NCBI GenBank assembly: GCA_030248295.1
Contig: JASANH010001446.1
Location: forward strand, 558,001-622,000
DNA length: 64,000 nucleotides
Direction of reading: 5' to 3'
From: Mesodorylaimus sp. YZB2_4
Taxonomy: Eukaryota > Nematoda > Enoplea > Dorylaimida > Dorylaimidae
The position numbers were made by a program, and so were the translations under genes. A model generated the notes under the pieces. It was not told where the DNA came from. It was given only the letters and a program-made list of their open reading frames with translations, and searched no databases. Below are positions 24,901 through 35,262 of the stretch, piece by piece. Each line of letters opens with the position of its first letter. The stretch's first letter is position 1.

Positions 24901-27298
24901 TTTTCTTCGCCCTGTGACGAACATTAGCCAAACTAAGGACACTGAACAATGTCCCATTGACGTATGGTGCTATCTAAAATAAGTAAATTCAGCATGACGA
25001 GCCAAAATCAGAACCTCATTGACTTCACTTACTACGTATGCATCTTCATGCTCCATCAGATCACACAGCAAATCTAAGATCAGGGCTGGATCCTCAGCTG
25101 CCGCTTTCCTTCCTAAAACAAAAGGTTCACATCACAAGTATCGAGTTATCCTACGATGGCTTACCTGCTGTGGTCAGGCTCAAGTTCATCAACAGGGCAG
25201 TACCGTACTCTAACGCGTAGTTTGATATTCTTGCATTTTGAGCCCGCAGATATTCGATCAGCCATTTCACCAAGTTCAAGCGAATCAGGCGTATTTGGAC
25301 ATTTCGCCTGCAGGAAAACCTTGTTTTTGAGAACAGTACACTGCGAGTCTCTTCTGCTGCACACTTACCGAACACTGCATTTTTGCAAAGTGACCAGAGC
25401 ATGGTACAATGCATTCGGTAGGAGATTACCTTTTACAGCATCGACCAGTTGAGGCAGAAACTCTGGGTCTTTCACAAGATAGCTCCTTCCTGAAATCGAT
25501 AAGATGTGTAGCTACTCTTATAACTCTGCAATTCAAAAATGCTTACCAGGCCGAAAGCAGCTAAGAGTATTTACAAGACGAATAAATGTTTCTTGCACTT
25601 CATTATTTCCATGGAATATCATACGGCGAAGTAATGAATGGTCCTGTTTGTAAACCAAGAATCCATAAAGAATCCGAACGATCATCAGACGACTTACCTC
25701 ACAATCGGACTGGCACAGCGATAAGACGTTTTCTCGGATTAGATCCGACACAAAAGCGGAACTAGACTCCAAATTGTCACGTTTGGTGACGCACTGGAAA
25801 GAAAAAGCACCAGAATACAACGGCGAGGGCCATTCAAACTTGACTTACCCAACGTAAAGCTTGTAATAATACAGCAATTTCTTTGTCTGCTGCAAAATCC
25901 GCAAGCCGATCTCGCACTTTCTGCCAATCGATAAAGTCGACGTCAATTTGTGGAGATGGGTGCAAAACATTTTCTAAAGTTGCTTGCAAATGGATTGGCG
26001 AAAACTTCCTGGAAAAAACACCTAGTTGGTTGCAAAAAGTGTAAAAATCTTTTTGCATCTCCTAAACCCGCCATGCAGAAATTCAAAATGACACCCCAGC
26101 TGTCACTTCAATATGCACCACTAGTATGAATAAAAAACTACCGCCCAGGGGGCTAGAAGTGTCATATTGAATCCAGTCTATAAATTACCTCGGTTCCGGA
26201 TCGTCGGGCGCTTCTTTCATCGCTAGTGTGCCAACTTTTTTTTCTTCATCCTCAGTCGAGAGGGTTCTACCGCTTGATGCCGCATTGCTGGCGCGAGTAT
26301 CGAACATTCGTGATCTCAAGTCTTCAACTTGTTCTGGTGTGACCTGTACATAGGCCATAAAAAGACGGTTGAGACTGGCGACGACGAACGGTACTTACCA
26401 AGGAGCCTTGGATGGTTTGTTCCAATGCATCGACTAATTCTGCGGCAACCAGAATAAGACGATGGTAATTTATCTTGAAAAATGTGCATTTCGATTACGA
26501 AACCCTTCAGGGTGTACCTGAGACTAGATTTCACCTGCAACTGAGTACAACGACTTTTATAAAAAAAGTGCTTTCTCTCCGCCTGTTCCAGACGCTCTTT
26601 CAATTTCTCGATGCTCTCTTCATTGGTATAACCTGCAGTATGATCGTAGAAAAAGCAACAGTATCTGACTGAAGAATTATTAAACACGTTACCAGTTTCC
26701 GGCTGATGACTTTCCTCGTGTGGTTCCTCGCTGCCGCTCCCAAATTTAAGGTCGATAAAATCAATTAATTTACGGCGAATAAGGCTGACCCATTTTTGCT
26801 AAATTGCAACGCAAATGCCATACAACGTAGCATGAGACAAATGTGTCGAACTTACATCTTTAAGGTCTTTGAACAAAGGATGTTTCTCAATATTTTTCAC
26901 GTATGGCAAGGCGAAGTACGGTGTGAGGTCAGTGTTTTTGCCGAGTTCTACTCCAGCGGCCGATTCGAGGTACGCTTTGAAATTTTCCATGGCCTTGTTG
27001 GAAGGTTCAGGACGTGTCTGTAAAAATTGCGCATCAGTTAGCAGACCAACGCAAGCTGTGGCGCAAGTACAAAATCGATCCACTCACTGCCTGTGAGTCC
27101 GAGTCACACTTTACGAACACCACTAATCTTCCTCACCTTGACTGTGGGCTCTCGGAGTCGCTGAGTCGCAAAATAGACTCGAACATAAAAGTCTAAATGC
27201 AGAACTGACAAATCATCTTTGCAGTCACCAATGATTGGAGGCCAGTGACGAAAGAACTGATTAAAATCGCCTGAGTCAAATGCGCGGAGTAACATTAT
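18952..27298 (-). CDS. ARMC9: ARMC9 orthologue (armadillo-repeat, cilium/basal-body protein), N-terminus not located
   Basis: Sixteen exons traced in consistent phase from the 5' end: 27298-27137, 27017-26856, 26798-26693, 26632-26535, 26473-26399, 26343-26189, 26008-25849, 25793-25698, 25643-25547, 25489-25369, 25307-25165, 25112-25033, 24973-24899, 24210-24117, 19777-19698, 19410-18952; about 720 residues. Landmarks collinear with vertebrate ARMC9 include RAFDSGDFNQFFRHW, TPYFALPYV, NYHRLILVAAELVDALE, LLQALRW, RLVNTLSCFRPGRSYL, ALVTLQKCSVRR, LEYGTALLMNLSL, APYVNGTLFSVLS and YIIKQLNGELADKQ. An acidic, serine-rich tail follows. ARMC9 acts at ciliary basal bodies and is a Joubert-syndrome gene in humans. 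The N-terminal LisH exon or exons expected upstream of 27298 were not found; ATG at 27295 could be an internal methionine. A 4.3-kb intron separates the last armadillo exon from the tail. Confidence 0.87.
19778..24116 (-). other. 4.3-kb intron of ARMC9
   Basis: Bounded by a GTATGA donor (read on the minus strand at 24116) and a TTTTTAG acceptor at 19778. It is far longer than the 50-650 bp of the other introns of this gene. No nested gene is recognisable. On the plus strand many lines are rich in A and C and poor in G (one line I counted at 21601-21660 has 42 A+C in 60), so the transcribed pre-mRNA is T+G rich. Confidence 0.6.
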
Positions 27299-27340
27299 CT
27301 AAAGAGAGAGATATAAACAAAACAACAGCCACAAATTCAG

Positions 27341-27697
27341 TCAAAGGGGAATATATTTTATGATGGTCCGACAACATACTGCACTGGAGACAGACAATCC
27401 ACTTTTCAAACCTTGGAGGCAGTTTTCGGAGAACGGGATCTCGTAGAATTGATTGAAGCAGATCGTCGAGCACTTGGTGCCTGCCGATTCGACATTTTGC
27501 TCAGTCAACAATAAATCGTCATCTGATTGAACTTGTTGACTGTTCACGCGCGTACGTAGACGTGTGATGCACAGGACACAGAATGTGGGGTTGTCGAGTT
27601 GACATGGTAACAGGCGCCAGACACTCTTCGCGCCAGTTTCTCTCCATTGATCAATGGGCACAAAAATTTGGCGGTAATTTAAAATCAATGAACCCAA
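27341..27697 (-). CDS. Unidentified minus-strand coding block
   Basis: The minus strand is open here with two overlapping candidate frames. One reads NYRQIFVPIDQWRETGAKSV then SDDDLLLTEQNVESAGTK; the other, one base out of step, reads LDDLLQSILRDPVLRKLPPR then FEKWIVCLQ. Both look protein-like, so a frameshift, an unrecognised intron or chance may separate them. Candidate later exons of the gene beginning near 29531, just upstream of ARMC9. I do not recognise the family and could not find a fully consistent splice chain. Confidence 0.3.
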   Translation of the reverse strand: MGSLILNYRQIFVPIDQWRETGAKSVWRLLPCQLDNPTFCVLCITRLRTRVNSQQVQSDDDLLLTEQNVESAGTKCSTICFNQFYEIPFSENCLQGLKSGLSVSSAVCCRTIIKYIPL

Positions 27698-28396
27698 AGT
27701 TTCGTTTTGCTGTGTGCATAATAAGAATGGTTATACGCAGTATTGTGATGCGACCTCCTTAGCTGTGTTAGTAACTTTTGGTTTTTACAGGAACGGGTCG
27801 TGTTATGCAAAGTGTGCTTGTTATCGCTCAGTCGTTAACGCTTGGTCTTTAAGTGGTAGAGGTCTCTGTGATTTTTTTAGTTTTGTTATTATAATACACA
27901 CTACACATACACACACGGAGGAGAGGGAAGGGCGAAGGCGAGAGAGAAAAGGACCAGATACAAATTCACAGGTACAGTTTCCACTCACGTTTAACTTCAT
28001 CCGCCGTGCCATTGCTGTAATAGATACTGATAAGGAGACCACAACACAAGCCTACGTGCGAACATCTTCACTTTGTTTGTTTTATTTTTATGATAGTAAA
28101 CACACGTCACAACTGCCTCTCTCCATACAGACCAAGCGTCACCCGACCACGCTCAGAAGCCCATAAGACGATACTACTATTAACTTCTTTGTTTCCATTA
28201 TTTCAATTTTAAAAGTGTGCTTACAAGAAGTGGTCAGATCTGTAAAGTGTACTTACAAGAACCACACAAGACTACTATGAGATCACTTATCGGGATTCTC
28301 TTACCACTGCAATCGATGCTTGTTCTTTTCGACACACATGACTAATTACGTAAAGTAACTGAATTTGCATACGCATCCATATGGCAGATCAGAATT

Positions 28397-28798
28397 TCAA
28401 GTATTCACACCGCATCGAGTAACGTTATTCATTAACCAGTTCATCCAATTTTTCCTTATCGCCATGAGCATCGTAAAATTGTTGCGCAACATTGGTAATT
28501 TCACTTTATTCCTTTGTGATTGCTTCCGGTTCGATGTTTCGGTGGAGTCATCGAATACCTCATCTATGATAGCACAGTCTTCTCTTGGATAACGACCTTC
28601 TTCAGTAAGCTTTTGATAACAAAATGCCTGAAATAGAAACCACAGATTGGAGTCTTCTCGTAAGACAGATCTCAGGATCTGATCGTAACCACAATCATTT
28701 CTCACAGGAGAGTATCCTTCCCTGCGTGCATTCAGGTAAAACGATAAGGCAGTGGGCGTCTCATCACGTAGAGGGCGGTCCATCACCTGCACACACAC
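28397..28798 (-). CDS. Unidentified minus-strand exon
   Basis: The frame beginning after a TGTGTGCAG acceptor-like site reads VMDRPLRDETPTALSFYLNA then RREGYSPVRNDCGYDQILRS, followed by an aromatic and acidic stretch (LWFLFQAFCYQKL). The composition, with charged, aromatic and aliphatic residues in helix-like spacing, looks like genuine protein. A donor-like GTATTC follows IIDE. It lies between the blocks at 29140-29531 and 27341-27697. No known domain recognised; the join to the block above is out of phase with the simplest splice sites. Confidence 0.35.
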   Translation of the reverse strand: MCVQVMDRPLRDETPTALSFYLNARREGYSPVRNDCGYDQILRSVLREDSNLWFLFQAFCYQKLTEEGRYPREDCAIIDEVFDDSTETSNRKQSQRNKVKLPMLRNNFTMLMAIRKNWMNWLMNNVTRCGVNT

Positions 28799-29139
28799 GC
28801 GCGGCGACGAGAAGACAAGCTGAGCTGGTGACCGTCATTCGCACTATTGGAAGAGGTGTGAGTCTGGGAGAAGCGATATCAGAACTAGTGAGAGGTCCTC
28901 CAATGCACTGCCATGCTATTCAGCCCGCAGGGCCCTGCATGAGGACTGAGTCCACATATTGTATATCCGAACTGATGATCGATCCTCTGTGGGTGGGTGC
29001 CTGGGTTTCAGATCCGCAGGGCACAGTACTGAAGTCATCATCGGCTCCGTGTTGGTACTAAGTCTGGATGAACCCCTGATTACTTGCGTCTCTTTGTTGC
29101 AAAATCAAGTCTATGCTGATTAATCAGCTCAAGTTCTAC

Positions 29140-29531
29140 CTTTCTTCGATGGGGATATCCGTCCAACGAGCTTTCAAAATTACGCAGTTTACGTCTTGAA
29201 GCGGCTTCATCCTTGAATTCCCGATTTGACCAATTGTGTTTTTCTTTGTTCCAGACATACTTTGAACAAGACCGCTGTAAAAATGGCTCAGGTTTCTAAA
29301 GAACTCAAGTGATTTAAGTATCTTACTTTCAAAACAGGCGACACCAGTTGGATCCTTCTCAGCTAATAGTTTACGCTTTTGGCCACCGGATTGCTTTCGG
29401 CTAGCTGGGATCAAGAAATTACTTTCAATACGTTCTCCCACATTGTTGGAACTACCTGTTTGAGCAAACTCGATATCTCCTAGACACTGATGAAGCAACG
29501 TGTTAAAAAACGACGCGCTGTCTATTTCCAT
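29140..29531 (-). CDS. Unidentified protein, probable first exon
   Basis: Begins at an ATG (29531) reading MEIDSASFFNTLLHQCLGDI and ends at a GTAGAA donor-like site in phase 2 after WTDIPIEE; about 130 codons. A basic patch (SRKQSGGQKRKLL) could be a nuclear localisation signal. Its 5' side abuts the left end of the large inverted duplication, so the duplication breakpoint lies just upstream. No family recognised. Whether it joins the blocks at 28397-28798 and 27341-27697 is unproven. Confidence 0.35.
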
Positions 29532-30126
29532 CCAGAGCAGTTTCTACAAAGTATAAGGCTGTATAAGTGCAAAGAAATTTCCTAATATTTGAGGAGGCCC
29601 TCTTACTAAAAGTCACTGTGTCATTGGATGGCCAACTAGGATCACCAGACCTTGGTACTGACTCTCACGATTATCAAAGTTTGTGAGCTCACACAAACAC
29701 TGGACGTTGCGCAGCTCTATAGACTCTGACAGGCGTGCATTGGTGTCAGAGCCATCTTGATATGTCCTATCCACGTTCCATCAGCGAGCGACTGTTTTGA
29801 CCAAGTTTTAGAGGGAGATAGACAATCTGTACAACACGCATCTCAGCGCCCGCCTAAAATAGGAAATTCGCACTGTCATCACGTGACATGGCACAGCTCG
29901 AAGAGGCTGGCTGGCTAGCACGATTATGCAATATCATCTTCGTGACGAGGCGACGGCTGCCAGTGCACTGTTTTGTGCATGGTCATTATAAAGACCGTTC
30001 TAGAATGAGGCGTGATGGCCCAGCCACTGCCTATAAAACCCAGCCAACCTGCTCCATTCGACATTGTGCACTTTCCAAGGATTCTATTGGGTTTTGTGTT
30101 TTCGAAGATTCTACGTGCTTTGAGCC

Positions 30127-31430
30127 ATGCCTTCGTTGTCAGTCAAAGTTTACCACTACAATGAAATCCGCCGTTTCCGTATGGAGACTGGCGAGGAGGA
30201 AGGCCGATTCGGATACCAGAGGCTGATGAATAAGCTTAATCACCTGTTCCCTGATTTGGGCAATGCGAAACTGAGAGTCATGTGGAAAGGTAAGCCAGAA
30301 CACATTCTCACTTTTCTACCCGTGCGTTCCAGCGCAATGGGCCTCGTGTCATTTTCAGACAACGACGGTGAACTCGTTCTCATGTCCAGCAACGCCGAGC
30401 TGAAAGAAGCTGTGGCCAATATGGCCTCGGACGACAAAATTCTGCGTGTATATCTCTTCGCGGAGACTGAGAAACTAACTTTGGCCGAGTCGGGCCAGCA
30501 GGAGAAGAAGGCTGAGAAGATGGACGAACAGCCTGCAAAAGATGGGCAGGAGCAGGCTGTTCAAGAAAAGGCCACGATTAAAAAGCCGGAAGATTCGACT
30601 CTGCATCGCAATGTTATATGCGACGGATGCGAAGGAGGCATTCGGGGCATTCGTTACAAATGCTTGACCTGCCCCGACTACGATCTATGCTTCGAGTGCA
30701 TAGAGAAAATTGGGCACGACGAGCATCCTGTGCTCCGCATCGCGTCACCAAAAGACGAAAGCTGGAAGGTACAGTAAGTCGACCATTGCGTCATCCCTCG
30801 CACATGGAGGACACGCCTCTTTTCCAGCAAGCCTTTTTCGCTTCGCAAACATTCGCTTTTGCTCCCAGTCTGTTCCGTGGTGGGCACGGATTTGGATTTG
30901 GACACTGTCACGGGCAAAGGTGCCGTCGTAACTGGGGTGAGGGGCACCAGTCTCAGGAGGACGAGGAGATAAATGAAGCCCCAAAACCAGAGGGTAAGCC
31001 GGATGATCAGCCTATCGATGACGATATGATCAACAATTTGACTGGCGCAATCGAAACTGTATTGAACGTATTTGGTGAGTGCTCTGGTCTGCTCTACACC
31101 CAATTCATCGCCGAATTACCGGGAGTTTTTCTAGGCATCCCTGTAGCCACCTCTGGAGCCACACCCAAAAAGGAAGAACGCGCAACAGCCCCATCAGCCG
31201 AGAAAGGAGCCTCTTCTGGCACAGCTGATTCAGGTGAGACTCCTTTTCAGCATCCTCTTGTCGGCGCTTCGACTTAAAATCGTGTTTTCTCAGATGCGAA
31301 GATCGAGGCGGCTCTGAATTATCTTTTGGCCATGGGTTACAGAAACGACTGCGGCCACTTAAAGGAACTGGTAAAACAGATGAAAGGCGACGTATCGGCT
31401 GTCTTGGACTATTTGCATCCCAGCCACTAA
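30127..31430 (+). CDS. SQSTM1: p62/sequestosome-1-like autophagy receptor, left copy
   Basis: Four exons: 30127-30768, 30828-31074, 31135-31233, 31294-31430; 374 residues. Domains in order: PB1 (about 3-106, with basic KVYHYNEIRRFR and the DNDGELVL acidic loop), ZZ zinc finger (160-205, CDGC...CLTC...CFEC...GHDEH), a GHGFGFGHCHGQRC linker with an acidic DDQPIDDDM stretch, and a C-terminal UBA (about 330-374, LNYLLAMGYRND...VLDYLHPSH). This is the p62 architecture: PB1 polymerisation, ZZ recognition of N-degrons or RIP1, and UBA ubiquitin binding for selective autophagy. No clear W-x-x-L LC3-interacting motif was identified. The intron 1 donor is GTACAG, with TACAGTA overlapping it; removal of five bases would restore GTAAGT. 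It lies head-to-head (inverted) with a second intact copy. Confidence 0.92.
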
Positions 31431-31460
31431 GACGGGGAAGAAGTCTGACACAATGGCGCG

Positions 31461-31784
31461 TCAATAGCCGCTTGCGTGCTGGATTGGTGAATTAGATGAC
31501 TCTGATATATACTTCCGATCGGTGACTTTTTGACATTGGTCGTGTTGGGATATAAGATATTTGAATGTACTGTATGCTGCATTTAAATCACACAATAATC
31601 TAAAGCCTACCTGAATGAAGTCAGAAGCTGGACCTTTCAGAGCCTCAGAAAAGCACTCACTATAGGAAGGAATGTGGCTTTTACAAATCCCTACAGTACG
31701 TGCAACAGATCTTGACTCGCCTGGAGCCACTTTCTGGCAGACAGGAATCATGACCAAAAGACTGTCTGACTGAACAGAAACCAA
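31461..31784 (-). other. Conserved non-coding or unknown block downstream of p62, left arm
   Basis: Open on the minus strand (SVQSDSLLVMIPVCQKVAPG) and mirrored at 40314-40637, where the same frame is also open. Similarity is expected from the duplication alone. The reading frame could be an exon: a CAG-GTAGGC donor-like site follows DFIQ in this copy, but in the right copy that GT is AT. Identity unknown. Confidence 0.3.
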
Positions 31785-32121
31785 ACGCCTTTGCTTGCAC
31801 TTGCTGAGTTGCGATGGCTCACAAAGCCGTCAGCTATAGTCGTGATCGTGGATGTTGGGGACGTTGCTCAGGCACATTGGACTAATGTCCATCTAGATGA
31901 CAATGAGATCACCATATTCGTGGGCCGTCGGCCAGTCTTCGTAATAGATAAAACCTAAGGTGCTAATTTCGAGGCTAGATGTATACTGCATTTACTACAT
32001 TTGTCCGGTTCAAGTTGCTCAGAAATACAGTAAGTAGTAATGCAAATGAGTAATATCTAGAGCAAGTGTTTTTCAGCTATTTGCCACCAGTGCACAATAA
32101 ACGGGAAGGCCGGGGACAAGC

Positions 32122-32622
32122 ATGCCCAGGTGCAAACCTAAGGTGCTACTTTCGAGGCGTTTCGTAGAAAGAAAGGTCTCACAAGTCGATTTGAATGTAT
32201 GGGAGGAACATGCTAAATTGATGGATTTGGCCTTGCAACACCGTAATGATAGTATGCTTAAAGCCAGGATTGAGTTCGTGGAAGCTGGTATTTTGCCAAA
32301 AGACGAACATTCAACGCATCAGTTTTTGTTGGAGAAACGTTACATCATGAAGGACGATCTCCTGGTGCAAATCATGCGGTGGAGTAAGAATGCTGAGCCT
32401 GTTTTGCAAGTTCTTCTTCCTGGCCGCATTCTTCAGCAGTGTCATAGTGACGCCTTTGCAGCACATTTTGGCATAGGCAAGACATTCGACAAAGTCGCAC
32501 AACGATACTATTGGGATGGTTATTTCCAGGATGTTGAAAGATACAAAGCCCCGGCGTATGCAATGTTGTTTCCTTCCACCACGCCACTGAATATTCGGTT
32601 GGTAAAGTGTAATCGGGATTGA
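32122..32622 (+). mobile_element. Gypsy-type LTR retrotransposon fragment (integrase zinc-binding region)
   Basis: A 166-codon frame contains LPGRILQQCHSDAFAAHFGI then GKTFDKVAQRYYWDGYFQDV, the classic region upstream of retroelement integrase: histidines spaced as in an H2C2 finger and the YYWDG(Y/M) signature. The CxxC half of the finger is not present (PAYAM in its place), and the frame ends soon after. There is no protease, reverse transcriptase, full integrase core or LTR nearby, so it is a dead fragment. It lies inside the left arm at a point where the right arm has different sequence, so it was inserted or the other arm lost it after duplication. Confidence 0.7.
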
Positions 32623-33161
32623 GTATGGCAGAACCAGACAGAGATCAAGAGAGTCGAGGGCATTTTGCATAATGTGTTGGAACCTGACTTTGGCTGTTAC
32701 TCGTGGGTCAAGGAGATCCAGCCCCCCTATGTTTGGTGTGTAGTGTGATTTGCATATCACCTAATTCGCTGGTCGACCTAGGGATCTCTATTGTGTGTGT
32801 AAGATTTGCTCTTCTGCGCCGGGTCAGGGAATTAGTTATGCCCTACAGTAGTTGCGAGGCTTGCATTGACAGCAGCAGTGAACCCTGAACTGAAAGCACT
32901 GAACACTCATGCTGGTATGGGACACAGGCTGACCAGGCTCCTGAAGTTATCAAACCCTTAGTCCAATAGTTTTAATTAATCATTTCAGAAAAAAACTAAC
33001 GTGCATTTTAGTAGAAAATGCGTTGGAATCAATTCTGCCAAAACCTGGTTCGACTTTCACTAAATACCCTTCATTTCCAAGAAATTTTAAATTTCAAGGT
33101 ACTCAGATGACTTCCATTACCTTACGTTAAAATGCTACACCAATAAATGCACAGCTTCGCC
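32623..33161. other. Left-arm-specific sequence, no gene seen
   Basis: Sequence between the Gypsy-type fragment and the kinase pseudogene with no counterpart in the right arm. It may be the rest of the inserted element. TACAGTA occurs at 32844. Confidence 0.35.
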
Positions 33162-35204
33162 TTAGGTGATACAAATTTTTTTTCCCGACGGAAGGGTGAG
33201 AGTTTGCGTCGTTTTCTTGCTAATGAAGTTCGCTACATGTACAGTAGTCGTGCGATCGCGACTGGTGTCGTCAGGCGGCTGACGGAAGGCTTCCTCCCAG
33301 TCGTATGAATCTTCCTCTCGATACTGGCTCTTGGTTCCAATTACGCTAAACAGCTCGTGGTATCGATCGTACCTCGGCTCGTCTGCGAACTTCAACGTCT
33401 CCAAATCAGCCAAAAAAATTTTGAATCCTTCAGCCATATCGATTAATAGCTGCTCAGGCTTTACGTCTGTTTTCAATTTGAACACCTACAGGGCGAAGAA
33501 GCGAGTGTAAAGCTCTGCGGTTCTCCTAATTCCTGACACCATTCATGAATGGGCGGTAACGATTGAAAAACCCATCTTGGATTTAATAAATTGTCCAGTC
33601 CCATTTGCGCATTTACCTCTTCTAACAAAACTGTCATGGGCAAGATGTGTTACTCTAACCCTAACGTGGTGTGCTAGAAGAAAACGGGTAAGTTCTCGCC
33701 AGAGGCCCTTATCCCATCTATTGCGGAAAGCAGCGATCATACTTACGGCATTCTTGTCGGACTCCATCTTCCATGGTACAGTACAGTAGGTCCCCGTTGT
33801 GGAGCTCTACAATCACGTTGAGAAGGCTTCTGTAGCGAGAGCGGCGTTGAGGAAGCGTAGTTGAGGGGAGCGACGGCAGAACCGACTGCTCTGGTCGGCT
33901 GGAGGAGAGAGACTGAATATATCACAGCTTCGTTACACTGTCTTTTACGGACAAAGATAAGCAGATGACCAATCTGGTCAGCGACAGAAACGAAGAGTGA
34001 GCCACAGGGAAGCGAACAAGGCATAAAGGGGGAAGAATCATATCGTAAAGTCACAGATCGACGATGCTTCTCCACGCACTGTCGATTCGACAGCTCCACA
34101 GCTCGTCGCACCTTCCAAGGTTCTTGCGCATTAGCGCGTTTTTAGAAGCATATTGGACTGGCCCTTTGAACGTGGCAACTGGTCGCTGAGATCGTACCTT
34201 TCCATCTTAAGTCCTTCCTTCCTTTCTTTCTTTTTTACCACATCACCAAGCACTTAACAGGGCACTCGAGGGTGAAGGGACAAATTTTACACGAAACGGT
34301 TTACCAGCACGCAAGTCGAACACTCGCCCGTAACCGCGCAACAGGCGTGAGAGGCAGACGCCTATCCCACCAGGCCACAACTCTGGTTGCCGGAGTCGTG
34401 GTGTTTCGGGAAATGCCAAAATCAAGAATGTGGATGACATAAATCAACTCTCCGCCACAGCGGCCAACTGCTAAGTTTGACTGCTTAATATCACAGTGGA
34501 TAAATCCAACTTGATGCAGGGCCTGAAGTACGATCGCTGTCAGAATGGGAAAAGAGAATGGACAAGACTCACCTCAATCGCATCTAGGACTTGCGAGCCA
34601 GTCTGCATGGCCGTGCTGGTACTAAATTTGTGTTCTTCCGCTTCTGAAGCAGTTCGCTCAACTCAGGGCTGACCAGTTCTAGAACCAAGTAGGACAAAAA
34701 TGGAGTTTTTCCACTGTCGATAGGCTGATAAATATGTGGATGTTTGCCTGGTGTCCTCCAAATGCCCGATACACTTTCTCCTATGAGAAGATTCCTGGTC
34801 GCATATCGAAAAATATTGCTGAGGTCATGTAGTTCAATGTAGCGATCGGACGATCAGAAAAGTGTTAGTTGCTACTTTTCAAAACTTATTCACTTCGAGA
34901 ATTTATGCTGCAGAAAGAGGCTGGTTCGTGCTGTGGAGTATTGCGACCGAGTTTTGTGTCTCTGACTTTCCTACAAATGTTGGTCTAAAACACATACTTC
35001 GAGTTCAAGCGCAGGCCGACGATTAGGCCGTTTCCATTCAATTTTCATGGCCAAATGTTGAGCTGGAGATTGGGAATTGATAATTTCGTAAATGGACCCA
35101 AACCCGCCTTCCCCAATCTTAGCGAGTAGTTTCCATTTTCCAGTGTGCGAGCCTTGCACTAGAAAAGGTCCTGAAAACGCATGCACCTTGGATGACGCTT
35201 TCAA
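33162..35204 (-). pseudogene. TTBK/CK1-type protein kinase pseudogene
   Basis: Read from 35204 downwards, recognisable kinase pieces appear in order: glycine loop WKLLAKIGEGGFGSIYEI and MKIEWK; SYLVLELVSPELSELLQ; the catalytic segment LHQVGFIHCDIKQSNLAVG (HCD in place of HRD); ILDFGISRN; then, beyond a SINE, LSDQLPRSKGPVQYASKNAL and GRCDELWS; YVIVELHNGDL and PWKMESDKNA; and the C-lobe LADLETLKFADEPRYDRYHE. GTVRYAS and GRxDDLWS are hallmarks of the TTBK/CK1 group, which is greatly expanded in nematodes. It is broken: a one-base shift before FSTSTAMQTG (about 34630), a SINE at about 34211-34395 in the activation segment, and a 10-base CTGTACTGTA-type addition near 33777. Confidence 0.8.
34211..34395 (-). 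mobile_element. tRNA-derived SINE (family B) inserted in the kinase pseudogene
   Basis: Read on the minus strand it starts with a tRNA-like A box (TGGCCTGGTGGGATAGGCG), has a B-box-like GTGTTCGACTTGC, and ends in GGTGATGTGG followed by an A/G-rich tail (TTCCTTCCTTTC on the plus strand). A related copy lies at about 36640-36770. A related kinase fragment (about 35930-36000) lacks it and keeps the flanks adjoining, which fixes the insertion. Confidence 0.7.
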
Positions 35205-35262
35205 ACAGACGGGCTAAACTTTTGAGTTAAACTCAGCTCAGACTGATCCAATATGACAACAC

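Larger units (their letters stand above)
29570..34190 (+). repeat. Left arm of a large inverted duplication
   Basis: From about 29570 to about 34190 the sequence matches, in reverse complement, about 38300-42555. Matching landmarks are the block around 29640-29720 with 42420-42500, the whole p62 gene (30127-31430 with 40698-42000), the downstream block 31440-32100 with 40000-40690, and the kinase remnants (33160-34190 with 38300-39300). Each arm has its own insertion: a Gypsy-type fragment at 32122-33150 on the left and unrelated sequence at 39300-39990 on the right. Arm ends are approximate because similarity fades gradually. Confidence 0.88.

Noticed and set aside
29888-30226. Second plus-strand frame over the start of p62 (and its mirror 41901-42239)
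   Set aside because: It is open in both duplicate arms only because they are duplicates, and overlaps the real PB1 coding frame.
30998-31003. Intron donor GGTAAGCC within p62 exon 2
   Set aside because: The sequence reads through in frame into DDQPIDDDM, and the right copy has GGTGAGCC with the same reading; no matching acceptor keeps the frame.
34985-35204. Functional kinase
   Set aside because: The glycine loop and catalytic segment are recognisable, but a frameshift, a SINE and 5-bp additions interrupt the coding sequence.
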